From Azorinus chamasolen (Eukaryota > Mollusca > Bivalvia > Cardiida > Solecurtidae), in contig OY755240.1 of the NCBI GenBank assembly GCA_963576725.1, positions 15,120,378 through 15,184,377 of the forward strand: a stretch of 64,000 nucleotides of DNA, given 5' to 3'. The position numbers were made by a program, and so were the translations under genes. This document shows positions 23,068 to 36,200 of the stretch, piece after piece. Under the pieces are notes generated by a model. It was given only the letters and a program-made list of their open reading frames with translations, was not told the DNA's origin and made no database searches. The first letter of the stretch is position 1, and each line of letters begins with the position of its first letter.

Positions 23068-23284
23068 AAACCCTTTACTCCAGGAATAATTATTCATGTA
23101 AGAAATACTGACATCATGGATATTAATTAAATTAATTTATGAACTGGCTAGTTAACACATGCAATGATTGAAATTGTAGAATAAGATCTATATAATTATC
23201 ATTCCATAAGCAAACAGAGCAGACCGTGATCGGGGTCTACTCTGTTTGCAAATACAAAGAATGGTGTATTTCTGGAGTAAAGAT
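23068..23284. mobile_element. TTAA MITE, family A2, core deleted
   Basis: The left end is CCCTTTACTCCAGGAATA and the right end TCTGGAGTAAAG. The short hairpin GCAGACCGTGATCGGGGTCTAC lacks the GCTCC centre. Confidence 0.7.
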
Positions 23285-23388
23285 CACAACTAGACACATC
23301 GTCTGCACCGCAATAACAAGTCTGGTCTACTCTTACTTCGTAATCCAGAAGCTTTATCGACACGTATCCTTTCCCTCGAGAATACATA

Positions 23389-23615
23389 CAGTAAACTCTC
23401 GATTATTCGAATTTCCTATATAGAAGAATTTAGGCCCTTTTAGACAGGTGGCTGCTTAATGTATGGTGAAAGTCAAGCAGAAAGCTCCTAGAGGAGCTTT
23501 CTGCATGACTTTCACCATGCATTAAGCTGCCACATGTCTTAAAGATCGATAATGATACGTATTTTAGTGTTCGAATAATCGAGATTTTAGTGTTCGAATA
23601 ATCGAGATTTTACTG
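23389..23615. mobile_element. TA-flanked MITE with doubled right end
   Basis: The ends are CAGTAAACTCTCGATTATTC and its inverse, flanked by TA. The inner palindrome is GAAAGCTCCTAGAGGAGCTTTC. The terminal segment TTTTAGTGTTCGAATAATCG is present twice at the right end. Confidence 0.75.
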
Positions 23616-23848
23616 TACATTACAATTGATGTATTCATGATTATCCACTAGCTGAATGTACATACTGGTCAATGACTATTTGATTTTGCCATTTCAGAAG
23701 CTACAAACTCATAATTCTATTATCCCACAAGCAAACGGTGTTGGAACTGCTCTGGGTCTACACTGTTTGCAAATGTTCCTATCTCATCTTTATGAGGGAA
23801 AGGGTAAAGAGTATGTTAGTTTATATTGTTGAATTTTTAATTACTTGT

Positions 23849-24050
23849 TTAACCTTTAGCCTGCCGAGCAAATTATTCTTACAGAATGTTTCACCTACTA
23901 TATTTTCTAAATTCAAGCTATAATCAATATGTCTACCAAAATACGATCAGTGTGTCAACCAGTTTGGATCCTGATAAAACGCCGAGTTACTCGGCGTCTC
24001 ATCTGGATCCAAATTGTTTGCATAGGTATTCAAACCAGGCTAAAGGTTAA
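23849..24050. mobile_element. TTAA MITE, family C, abutting gene 2 exon 1
   Basis: It runs from TTAACCTTTAGCCTGCCG to CCAGGCTAAAGGTTAA and is complete. Its right TTAA lies 21 bases before the exon start. The pyrimidine-rich acceptor tract (TTTTGTTTTTATTTCAG) therefore follows it directly. Confidence 0.8.
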
Positions 24051-24071
24051 TATATTTTGTTTTTATTTCAG

Positions 24072-24260
24072 ACAGGACTACAACTCGAAGAATGAAGATT
24101 GCATTCAACCTTTTCTTCGTTGTGGCGTTGTGTGATCGTCTAATATGCCTCACATATGGCCAAAATCTCACCGATGCGGCCAATCTGAAGACTGCCTTGT
24201 TTACCACTAACTCGTATGATCCTAAAATTCGGCCAATCATTAACCAATCAGTTCCAATAG
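24072..24260 (+). CDS. Gene 2 exon 1 (short 5' UTR, signal peptide)
   Basis: An acceptor TTTATTTCAG precedes 24072, so an upstream non-coding exon is likely. Coding starts at ATG 24092, the first ATG of the exon, directly followed by a hydrophobic signal sequence. The exon ends in phase 1 at GTAAGC. Confidence 0.85.
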
Positions 24261-27200
24261 GTAAGCCTGTTAGCGTAAATAAAAAGTCTAAACTTTTTAT
24301 TTAGTCGCGCCTAGCCTGCGAAAAGTAAGAAAATGATGTGGCAAATACAGTGAAACACATTTGTATAGATCTTGCTTAACCCTTTCCATGTTCTGGTGTT
24401 ATTCAAAATTGCAATACCTGCTGAATATTCATGGAGAAAATAATTATAATGAAATATGGAAGGTGAAACGTTGTAGCCTTTTTAGAAAGTAAAGAAACAT
24501 ATATTTTAAAGTCCATTGGCATGAAGAGAAGACCCTTATCAGACGGCTCCTGTAGGAGCCGTCTGATCTGAGTCTACTCTGTTTGCAAACGCATGACAAC
24601 GACGTGTTTATATAAGGGAATAATTAAAACAACCACATGTGTAACGAATACCATTTGTAGATAGACCGCTTGTAACGGATTCGCTTGTAACAAACTTTGA
24701 TTTGTTGAAGTCTTTCTAACTCATTTGAATGTTGAATGTTGTTCATATATATTTTTAAGTTATATGCTGTCCATTTTTCATATACAGTAAAACCTCTCTA
24801 TAACGACCGATAAATTTGTGTTAATTAGTTGGTATCTTGTGAAGGTGGTTGCTTAAAGCAAGGTGAAAGTAAAACAGAACGCTCCAATTGGAGCGTTCTG
24901 TTTTACTTTCAGCTTGCTTTAAGCATCCACCTGCCTTTAACACAAAATACTTGATGTAATTTAGTGGTCGGTATAGAGAGGTTTTTACTGTAAATCAATC
25001 AACAACAAAGATGTTCAATGACGAAAAGGAGTCCGATACACGTATTAGATATTATAGTAGATTTTGAATGGCGGGTGTGTTTTTCGTTGGTTTCTGTAGC
25101 AATCAAAACTGTTCGCTTTTCAATACAAGCAACTCATCTTAGATAATGCTTGTTGTATAGAGCTAGTTCAACTTGACAAGCAAAATAGATACTGATTCTT
25201 GAGTTATTGCCAAATGTACGAAAAATGAGCAGAACACATCTGTAATGCATTCCGAAAGGTTACGAGAGAGTTTTGAGTGAGAAACAATGCATACACTGAC
25301 AGGTCCTAGAAGTACAGTTGAAAGTTGATACCTGGAACTCAGACAACTCGAACCTCGGGATACATCGAAATAAAAGTTCGGTCCTTCCAACATTTACAAT
25401 AAAGAATTGCTCTAAAATGTATTACTATGAATATCTAGAAACACATGTGACAGCTTAATGTATGTCTAAAGTAATGTTGAAAGCTCCTATAGGAACTTTC
25501 AGCATCATATTAGACCTGCATTAGGCTGTGTACTTAAGAAATTGTACCAGATTTGAAATGTGATAACTCGAACTTCTGTTATCTCGAACTAATCTATATG
25601 GTCCCTGGAAGTTCGAGATTTCGAAGTTCAACTGTAAATACTGTTTTCAAATGCGAGAACGCCCATTTCCCACTTTCAAAGGGTTAAAATTGTTAGTTTC
25701 TCTGTCTGTCTATAAACGTATGTCTCCCTGTCTGTCTGTATGTCTGTCTGTCCCATCTGTCTCTCTGTCTGTCCGTTCGTTTGTTTTTTATAAAGGAATT
25801 ATTCTTGGAGCCATTTGATATGGGTCTGCAATGCGCGTCTATGTTTGTCTATTCGAATATCTAGGGTAATTAACGACGGTAGTTTGATTTAACCCTTCCC
25901 TTGCTGAATTTTAAAATACATTTCTCCTTCTTTACCCATGCCCTGTTGTATAATTACATATATCTTCACTGTGTACAAGTATTTCGCTGTGCAATCAATG
26001 CTGTGGAGTGCACTGGTTGCACAATCAACTTGTAAATAGTGCAGACCCAGATGAGACAGCTCCTGCAGGAGCTGTCTCATCTGGGTCTTCACTATTTACT
26101 GGTAGGTATATTGACGTGAATAGCAAGCGAAGGGTTAAAGACCCGAGGGTGTAAATACTCAGCTGACAATACTGTTAAATATTTTATTTGACAACCACCG
26201 GAATAGTAGCTATATCTTGTCACGCGAGTTTTAGATATAAGGAGACATAATTTGTTTACGAATTTCTTCTTAGCACCATATTAATAAGTTTCACTAACTT
26301 GTTGACATTTCAACCTCCAACACTGAGGCCATCTCCAGAACAACGATCAGCGCATCTGCAGTTCGGTCATGATCGACGATTTCCGCCACTTTCCGTAACT
26401 GTGGCAAAAATCTAGTCGTAGACCCTGGATAGCTGATTGGCCCTCGTCTCCGTTTATGACAGCCCTGCTCACTCGTATATGAATCGCTTCCTTGATAGTT
26501 CTCGTTATCCAGTCACTTTCTCTATCAATAAGTCCTGCCCCCTCCCAGTCTATTTCGTGATTATGTTGGTTCGCATGATATGTGATGGCACTTTTGTTCA
26601 TTTCCGTGAGATATTGTTTCCGGTTGGTTCTTGTAAAAGCCCCTTTCTTGTTACTTTCACGTCCTTTACATGTTCTTTGAGTCTGGTCCCTAATCTTATA
26701 CCGGTCTTGCCAATCTACACTTTCTCACAGTTTTTACAAGGACTTTTGTACACTACTTCACTTTTGTCCGTTGTGTCTTGTTCGTCCTTGGGATGAACCA
26801 GAATGTTTCTGATGGTGGTCACCGGCTTGACCGCACTTGCAAGTTCGTGTTTCTTTAACATCATAGTCACTCCTTCTGTAAGACCCTCCACATAACATTA
26901 TGTCAATATCACTAGTCCTTTTGCGTTTTCTGAGACTTTATCTCTCTTTTTCTTGCTGTTATTTAGTTGTTTCTTTCTTTCCATTTGTTTGCTCAACCTA
27001 TTGAAAGTCCATTTAGGGTACCCACATTTTTTAAGTGCCTCCTTTACATGTTCGTCCTCTTTCTATCTATCTTCTTCCTCTGTAACACTGTTGTTGCATC
27101 TGTCCAGCAAGGTGCGAGTGACGCCTAATGTATGTTGCAGCGGGTGATTGGAGGTAAAATGGAGCCAATGATCCGTGTGCGTCATCTTTCCATACCCCAA

Positions 27201-30200
27201 AAACATAGTCGACCGGTCTGGTTTCCTGACAATGAGCGTGTCTAGTAACGGTATAGTGTCATTGTTCTCATCTTCATGAGCGAACTTTATTCTGTTCGTG
27301 GAATCTATCGTAATGAGATGGCCGGCAAAATTATGTGTTTCTCTGTTGATTGTCTCCTACAAATCTACCACATAACGCTTCCAGAGCTGTGGGTTACATG
27401 TAACCGGAGCTGTGGCGAATCTCTAACCACTCCATGCATAAGTTTGCCATTATCGGCAAGACCGGACTGCCCAGATTTTCGTTTTCGCCACAGTCACGGA
27501 AAATGACGGAAATCGGCGATCAGGACCGAGCTGCAATGCTAAAAGGAGACACAGTGTGGTTTTGAAAAAAACTAACTATGCCGATTACATTACAGGCGGC
27601 CATGGCGCATTCAACGCTTTTAACTCTAAGTAAATTCTGAAGGGTGGTGATCCCCCGAAAGCAAAAATTGCAACACAAAAAGAGAAAATTGCAGACTCGG
27701 TTTTATTGAGTCTGTTCATGAGCAGTAATTGAAAGTGCAACACTGCTCACGCCCCCTAGCACCGGCTTAAGCGGTATTCAATTTTCAGAACAAGAAGTAC
27801 TGAAATTCATGATCTCGAAGGATCAGAAGGTATAACAACACTGATAATGAAGTACGGGGCGACGTTTTACGGCCGCCACACAAGCACTTAACACCTGCTG
27901 TTGTGAAGATTATACATTCTGAAGGGTGGTGATCCCCCGAAAGCAAAAATTGCAACACAAAAAGAGAAAATTGCAGACTCGGTTTTATTGAGTCTGTTCA
28001 TGAGCAGTTATTGAAAGTGCAACACTGCTCACGCCCCCTATCACCGGCTTAAGCGGTATTAAATTTTCAGAACAAGAAGTACTGAAATTCATGAACTCGA
28101 AGGATCAGAAGGTATAACAACACTGAGAATGAAGTACGGGGCGACGTTTTACGGCCGCCACACAAGCACTTAACACCTGCTGTTGTGAAGATTATAAATT
28201 CTGAAGGGTGGTGATATACTCTTATTATCGAAAACAACAACAGCCACCTGCAGTAATATACACATGCATCTTTACCATCTCTTTCTGAAAACAATGTCAG
28301 TAGGAGAAATAGTTTGAAACAGCTAGTTTGGTGTATTATCTGGTTAATTGTGTTAAGTTAAGCTAAGTTACTTATGAGTTAAGTGTGTTAGAACAAAGTC
28401 TAAAATGGGAGTGTCTCTTCCTTCCAGACGTTTTTGTGGAATTCACACTTCTAAATATAAATGAATTGGATGAAGTCACTGAGACTCTGAAGACGACCGG
28501 TTTCCTCACCCTGTACTGGAAAGATGATTTACTGACCTGGACGCCAGCGGATTACGGGGGTATAGCATATTACATGTGGCCACAGGTAGGATCATGACAC
28601 AAATTTATAAATGCTTTAGTTGGACTAGAGATAATCAATTGGTGTCCAGTATCCCTTAAAAGGGATTTATGTAAACAGTGTAGACCCAGATTATGGGTCG
28701 GACTCTGAATGAGCCTTCTGTCCAAGGTATTCATTGTTGCTGAACTAGAGAGCTATCTCACTAAGATCTGCACTGTCGGTTGAACCAATCATTGTCAAAG
28801 ACTCGTTCCAGCATTTTTTGTTTGCCTTGTACCCTCAACATTAAAACGGATAGGTTCCAAAATAGGAAATTGAGGGTTTCTAATGAAAAATATGGGAATA
28901 AAAGGGTTAACCCTTTCCCTATTGTTTATTAATGTAAGAAATAATGACGTCATGAATATTAATTAGATTATTTTTATATGGTAATAATATAATTAATATA
29001 ATATAATTTAAGGTATATGAAAACAGGTCGTGTTGGCTCAGGCAGAAGCTGTAGAATCAGATCTATACTGCACCAAAGCAAACAGAGCAGACCCTGATCA
29101 GACGGCTCCTATAGGAGCCGTCTGATCTGGGTATACTATGTTTGCAGATGCGTAAAAATGCGCTTATATAAGGGTGTCAAATTATATTAGAATTTGAGCA
29201 ATCGTTTGTTCACACTTATGTTACAACATATTTTCATTCGCAAACATTGTCAACTGCATTTAGTTTCAAAGTGGACTTTCCTTGGTATCACTCCGACCAC
29301 AGTAACGCAGTGGTGTATAATATGGAGGCACATTTCTAACAGAGGAACTTTCTGCACGACTTTCGCCAGTCTATTTCATGAAGACTTGTCATAATGCAGT
29401 CCAACCTATGTATAGATGACCTTTTATGGTATATGAACAGAGGACACTTTACTTCTGCCAGAAATCTAGAATCAGATCTATCGATCTACAGCAATCGAAT
29501 CTGGGTCTTCCTTGTGTGTGAAGGCATAAAAAGGAGAATCAATAAAGTAAATGTAATTTCAGTGGCTGATTAACCCTTTACTTCATGAATATTCATGCCA
29601 GAAAATGATATCATGAATAATAATTAGAGTAATTATTGAATGGCACATGAATACGGGTAATTGTGACTATTGTAGACAATGTAGAATCATATCTATATCA
29701 TATCATAAGCAAACAGAGCAGACCCTACAGGAGCCGTCTGATCGAGGTCTACTCTGTTTGTAAAATCGTATAAATGTGTGTACATGCAGGAAGGGTTAAG
29801 AAAGGTTTTTATTATATTGAAACTTACAATGGCTAACTAAATCTACTTTGTCATAAAATCACCATGAGATTTGTGCCAGTTTTGTGCCATTACAAAACAC
29901 GAACTCATACGGCCAAATCCTTTAATCCGCGACCTATTTGACCTGAAAAATCCATGGTTTAGGTGACACAAATTTGATTGTGTGATGATCTTTGAACGAA
30001 TGTCAGAAACGCTGTTTTTTTTGTCGATGCGTAATCAAGCAAAGCGTCTTTAACAATAATTTACGTACAGATCTTTCAAATCCGTTTATATGAAAGAAAG
30101 GGTTAATACAGCCCAAAATTGTTGCTTAATGCTCTTATGTGTGGTTTCAGTCCCAAAATTAAGATTTACTTTATGTAGTTATAGTAGATAGTTGTTTTTA

Positions 30201-33200
30201 TTGCAATTCCGTCTATATCTTAATCAGACGGGCCAGTGTTGTGCAATATACAACAGCAATATAATCCTCTATCAACGGAATGGTTTTATATATTGGAATA
30301 AACATAATTTAACATTAACAATAATTTAACAATATTCATATATACCCCAAAGATCGGTCTAAATTAGCTCCATTGATATATATGTATACAATCTAAAAGC
30401 CTCGTCTAGTTCCGGTAAGCCTATCAGACCTCTGACGTATCTGATGGAATGACCAAACTGTTTGATACTCTTACACGTATTCTAGAGAATAGTTTTAACT
30501 CATTCTCTCCTAGAATATTTTTAGACCCAACCTCTTTGAATAAATCTACCGAAAAGGAGCATTAACTATAGAAAAGCAAAACATTAGAATTGTGTAGTTT
30601 TTAAATCATTGTGATAAATAGATCATTTGCTCCTATGGAGAAAATGCTCTATTTATCAGAATGGTTTCAAAATGTAAATTTTACAGAGGCGCAAAAATGC
30701 GTCACTAGGAGGTAATGTGTTAAAAAGGAACCACTCTGCATGCGAATGGGTGAAATTCATAGAGCTTTGTCAGACTGAACACAGATGGAACGCAGGTAAA
30801 TTGCATTAAATAGAAGACACGGGTGTGCAGTTTATTTTAGATGATACTTTCAGCCAACAGGACTTGTCTGGTATAATCACACAATCCCTTTATGTTATCT
30901 CCTAAACAGAACGATGTTTGGAAACCAGACGTTGCCTTGAAAAACTCACATCTTGATTATAAGCAGCTTGGAGACTCGTCGCTGAATGTAGAGGTCGACT
31001 ACCAGGGCATTGTAAGATGGTCCCCATTTCAGGTAGGTCACTCCTAAATTGTAGCAATCAGGAATATATGTAATTAACTTTTAGCCTGCTATGGGCAGAT
31101 GTGTGGATATCTATGCAAATAGTTTGGATCCAGATGAGACGCCGAGTAACTCGGCATCTCATCAAGATCCAAACTGTTTGACATTCTGATTACATTTTGG
31201 TAGACAATATCATTATAGCTTGGATTTTGAAAATGTAGCTTGTGAAACATTCTGTAAAAGGAATTTGCTCAGCAGGCTAAAGGTAAACATTTTAATTCTT
31301 ACTCCGCTATGCATGTCCATCCCTGTCTATCGCTGTCCATCCCTGTCCATCACCTTCTGATTCGAACTTGCAAACGACTTGACTCCAGATGAGACGCCGA
31401 GTAAATCGGCGTCTCGTCAGGGTCCAAGTAGTTTCGTTAAAAAATATCATCTGCTACATATGTGTTTAATATTTTCTTCTGTTTTCGTTTCCACGGATAC
31501 TTACAGACTCACCACCGACAGTGAACGTGTTAACAATATGTACTCCATGACTTTTCTTGCAATGCCGTCATGAATATTATCTAGAATAATTGCTGACAAC
31601 ACACATGGAAACAGGAATGTTTTGGCCATGGAAGAAACTGCAATTAAGGCAAACAGAGCAGACCCTGCCCAGATAGGAGCCGTCTAATCTGGGTCAAATC
31701 TGTTTGCACAGGCGTGGAAAAGTATATTATGGATTAAACTGTTAAGATCATAGTTCTTCGAAAACATATCTAGTATTATTATGCCGACGCAGTGCACACC
31801 ACATGATGTGAATTAACCGTTTATACGAAAGCGATACATTTTTAAGGCCATCTGAGTTTATATGTCAGCTTCTGCTAATGCCAAACCTTCCTGCGAACAT
31901 ATCCTACGTGTATTATAAAAAGCAAAACAGCTGATAAATGTCCTTGATGTCATTATTTCGTAAACGAATAGTCATGAGGTACTTCACTGAGTGCAACAGA
32001 GGTCCAGAAAAGATGCGCAAATTTAACCCTTCGTTTGCTGAATTTTAAAATACATTTCACCTTCTTTATCCATGCCCTGTTGTATAATTACATATATCTT
32101 CACTGTGTACAAGTATTGCGCTGTGCAATAACTGCTGTGGAGTGCACTGGTTGCACAATCAACTTGTAAATAGTGCAGACCCTGATGAGACAGCTCCTGT
32201 AGGAGCTGTCTCATCTGGGTCTTCACTATTTACAGGTACGTATATTGACGTGAATAGCAAGCGAAGGGTTAACCCATTTGCTCCCAGTGGACTCTTCCAT
32301 GCTTATATCGAGGGCTTGGTGCAAAACTATTCTAACTCATTCACAATTCATGGGGTAAATGGTTCAGATAATCCGCGACTACATACGACTATGATCAACT
32401 GTCCTACGACGACCGTACAACCCCCAGCCATTCATTTTATACCATCCCTGGTATTCAATACCTACCATAATGTCGTACCGACAGCCTTAGATATGTTGTT
32501 GATAATCATACGACTAATCACATATTCCTCACACATCGGTCGTTGGTACTATTCCATACAGGAACCGGCTGATAAGGGTCTACTCTGTTTTCAAAGGCAT
32601 CAAAATTTATATACTTAAAGGTTTTATTAACCATGTTTGTCAGATGCTAATTAACCCGCAGTAACGTCTTTGACAAGACCATTGGCAACGACTTCCATAG
32701 GCTATCGATGTGTACAATATATGCATACAAATGTAACTTGTCGCACGACTCGTTAACGCTTATCTGCGACCCTGGCCTGACGACTCTGACGCGACAGACA
32801 GTCGTACATGTATGTCATCGCAAGTCACCACATGCGTTTAGTATTAATCAATCTAAGTAATATTTTGAAGGTTACAATGTAGCTACTATGCTTCACACTT
32901 ATCTAGCTGTGGAAAATAAAATGTCTGCACAAATTTGGATCTGATGCAAATTTGACTACTTTACCTCCGATCAAAGTTTTGAGAAGCTAATGACAGAGTG
33001 TAAAACAATCTGGATCCTGATAACAGTCTCAAGTGGATCCAAGTCATATGTAAATGCGAGTCAGGTCCATGATAATTGGAAAATGTGTTACCATAGAAAT
33101 CTAAATAAGATGCGTAAATTAAAACATTTTAAACAACAATTTCCTTATGTCTCCACCATACCCTATGTAGTGGCCACTCTTTAGAATCATCTCGAAGAGA

Positions 33201-36200
33201 CGATTCTAAAGAGCGGTCACAATATGGGGTTTGTTGCAGAAATGACGATTTTAGTACGCAAGTTTATTTGTTGTTCTGTTAAAATAACAGAAGTTATATA
33301 CATGCATTATGTTTAAAAGTGAATTGCTACCAATAAGCGTGGGTTTTATCTTTTCCTGAATGCTCGGGAGCCAAGCGTTCATCAACAGTGGTCGGTAAGT
33401 TTTATGTAACTGTTCACGCATTTTCAGACAGTAGTAATAGCAACGTTTCTATCGGAACATTTCAGAACAGTTTCATAGAACTTTAACGGTTACTGTAACT
33501 TAACCCTATCACCGCCAATGTCGCATAGGTGCACCACGACCAATAGTGCAGGCCCAGATCAGACGCAGCCTTTTTAAGGCGGCGTCTGATCAGGGACTTC
33601 ACTTTTGTTTCTCAATCTCTATTTCTTTATACATGTATGTGCTTTATTCCTCTGAAATTTGCCATTATTTATCTCATTTCCTATTTTTACTGAATGATTT
33701 AATAAATTTGGATTGCAGACGATAATTAGAAGTTTGGCACCTAAAAGGTTGACGCACACAAGCTGTGTTCGCGCCTACTCAGCACTTTTTAGTTAGCTAA
33801 ATTCGAGAAGTTCCGATAGAAAGCCTTGTTGATATACTTGTAGGTGTTTCGGTCCACGTGCTCGATGGATATCACATACTTTCCGTACGACACACAAGTT
33901 TGCTCACTGCAGTTCATAGCCTGGAGTTACACAAATTACGAGGTAAATAAACATCTGCTGGATAAAAGAAATAACCTAGTTATGTCTCACCTTTTTATGG
34001 GGAGACATATTGTGTTTGCCTGAGTTGCCCGTCCATCCGTCTGTATATCCGTCCGTCTGTCCGTCCGTCTGTCTGTCACAAACTAGTGTTGCGCGTATCG
34101 CTGAAACCAATAGGGCTAGAGTCACCAAACTTCATAGGAATGTTGACCAGCATGACTTGTTGTGCACCTGGTTTTTTACTGTCTCTCCTTGACTCTTATA
34201 CGAGTCATTTCATCTGGGTCTACTCTGTTTTTAAATACACAGAAAGGCGTATTTATCCAGTAAAGAGCTAAGAGTAACGGTTTGCATCACCATTGCCCTG
34301 TATTAGGTAACCCCTGCCTTTAAAAATCTTCAAAAAATACCTAAGTGATTGTTTAACCCATAATATCCTACTGACGCTTTTTGCGCATCTGTAAAACTCA
34401 TTTATTGAAACCATTGTGATAAATAAAGCATTTGTTCCTATCTATTTAACACTACGGTTTCAAAACTACACAATTCTAAAATTCTTCTTTTTTATAGTTA
34501 AAGCTGCTTTTCGGTAGATTAATTCAAAGAGGGTGAGTCTAAGATAGTCTAGGAGGGAATGAGTTAATACATGTACAGGTAGTACTCGTGATTTGTGTGT
34601 TTTCTAAGATTACAGTATAATCGTAAATCATCTCTAAAAAGGGGTCATTCAGCGAACGTCGGTTGTTGGCATGTAGATATGGTTACATATACTTCATAGT
34701 TACTGTCCATTTCAATATACTTTGTCACTGAATTTGAATCGAGATGTTTCTTTATTTTGAGTTAGATTGATCTTAAATCTACTTCATTTCACTTCGTTCT
34801 TCATGGTAGATATTCTTCTACGCCATGCAGCAAGATTGAAGAAATTGCCGAAAATAAATTGTCTATATGCTTACTCGATCAGCTTTTTCTTTGCAAATGG
34901 CCGCAGCATGTGTGGATAGTGGAGCGTATCATTATGCAACAGGGATGAAGTTCATACTGACATGAACAAACAAATTATGTAATTTCGTATATGACGTCAA
35001 CTTCTGAGAGCTATAATTACCCCCCGAAAACATCGACCGTTCCACTCGATGTCATTCATCCGCCATTTGCAATTTGAAATTAACATTTCTACAATGGATA
35101 AACACTATTTTAGGTCTGCAATCTTTATTTAAAGATGGATTCAGTGGAAACTCGGACACAGAGTTCCTGAGAAACGACGACACAAGTAGTTACAATTTGA
35201 TCTCAATCCAGAAAGAAATGAAAACAAATCTCGATTCAAATCCACTGAAAAAGCGGTGCTTCCATCTTCCCCTTATTAACTGTTTTGTTTTGTCTTTGTG
35301 CGTCTCTTTGTGTTTTGATAGTTATGTACGTTTACTGTGTTTCTTTAGGTGCTGTTCGGGCAGCTGTTTGTCTTGTATGTGGTGTTTCCTGCAAGGCTAA
35401 TATTTGTACTTTTATTGAAATGGACAGTAGGTTTACAGGTACTTCAGTTCTAACCTAAAAAGACCCAATCCGATATGACAAAGATATCACATACACGTAT
35501 ATAGATATGATATATAATACAAATAATATATTATATATAAATATGATATATTCATAATATAATATAATTCAAAAATTGATATAGTATAATATGATATGAT
35601 AAACTAAATTATCATTGTATCATCATGATTAATATAAAGTAAAAGTTTGATACTTCGAAATTGTAGTAATGAATATTTGATGGCTTTAGGCAGGTGCCTT
35701 CTAGAGGATCTTTTATGCATGATCTTAACCCTGCGATTAATAAGCTGACGTCTGTGTTAAGGACGGACACATGTAATAATTTTTAGAGTCCGGTTTAGAG
35801 GGGTTCTGCTGTAACATATTAGGCAATGGTACAAACTGAAGAATCAGATAATATAATAATTGATATAATATAATACGATTATTATTATATCATGGTTAAT
35901 ATATTGCAGGTTAGCATGGCAGGAGGACAAGAGGGTATAGTAATGGATGAGTACCAGTCAAACTCGGCATGGGATGTGACAGGATCCAGCTGGAAGTCTC
36001 TATACGAAAACTCGGAAACCTCCATTGTTTTTGTCATCACCCTCAAAAGGAAACCCCTTTACAACATGCTAACGCTCGTCTTTCCTCTTGTCACTCTGGG
36101 TATTTTGAATTTGTTTGTTTTTCTGTTGCCAAGTGACGGCGGAGAAAAAGCGGGATATTCAATAACGGTTTTCCTCGCGTTTGCTGTATTCCTTACGATC

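Noticed and set aside
27641..27940. Hammerhead ribozyme in the 282 bp repeat
   Set aside because: CTGAAGG...CCCCCGAAAGC resembles the CTGANGA/GAAA core, but the second A of CTGANGA is G, stem II has a mismatch and no NUH cleavage site follows the GCAA/TTGC hairpin.
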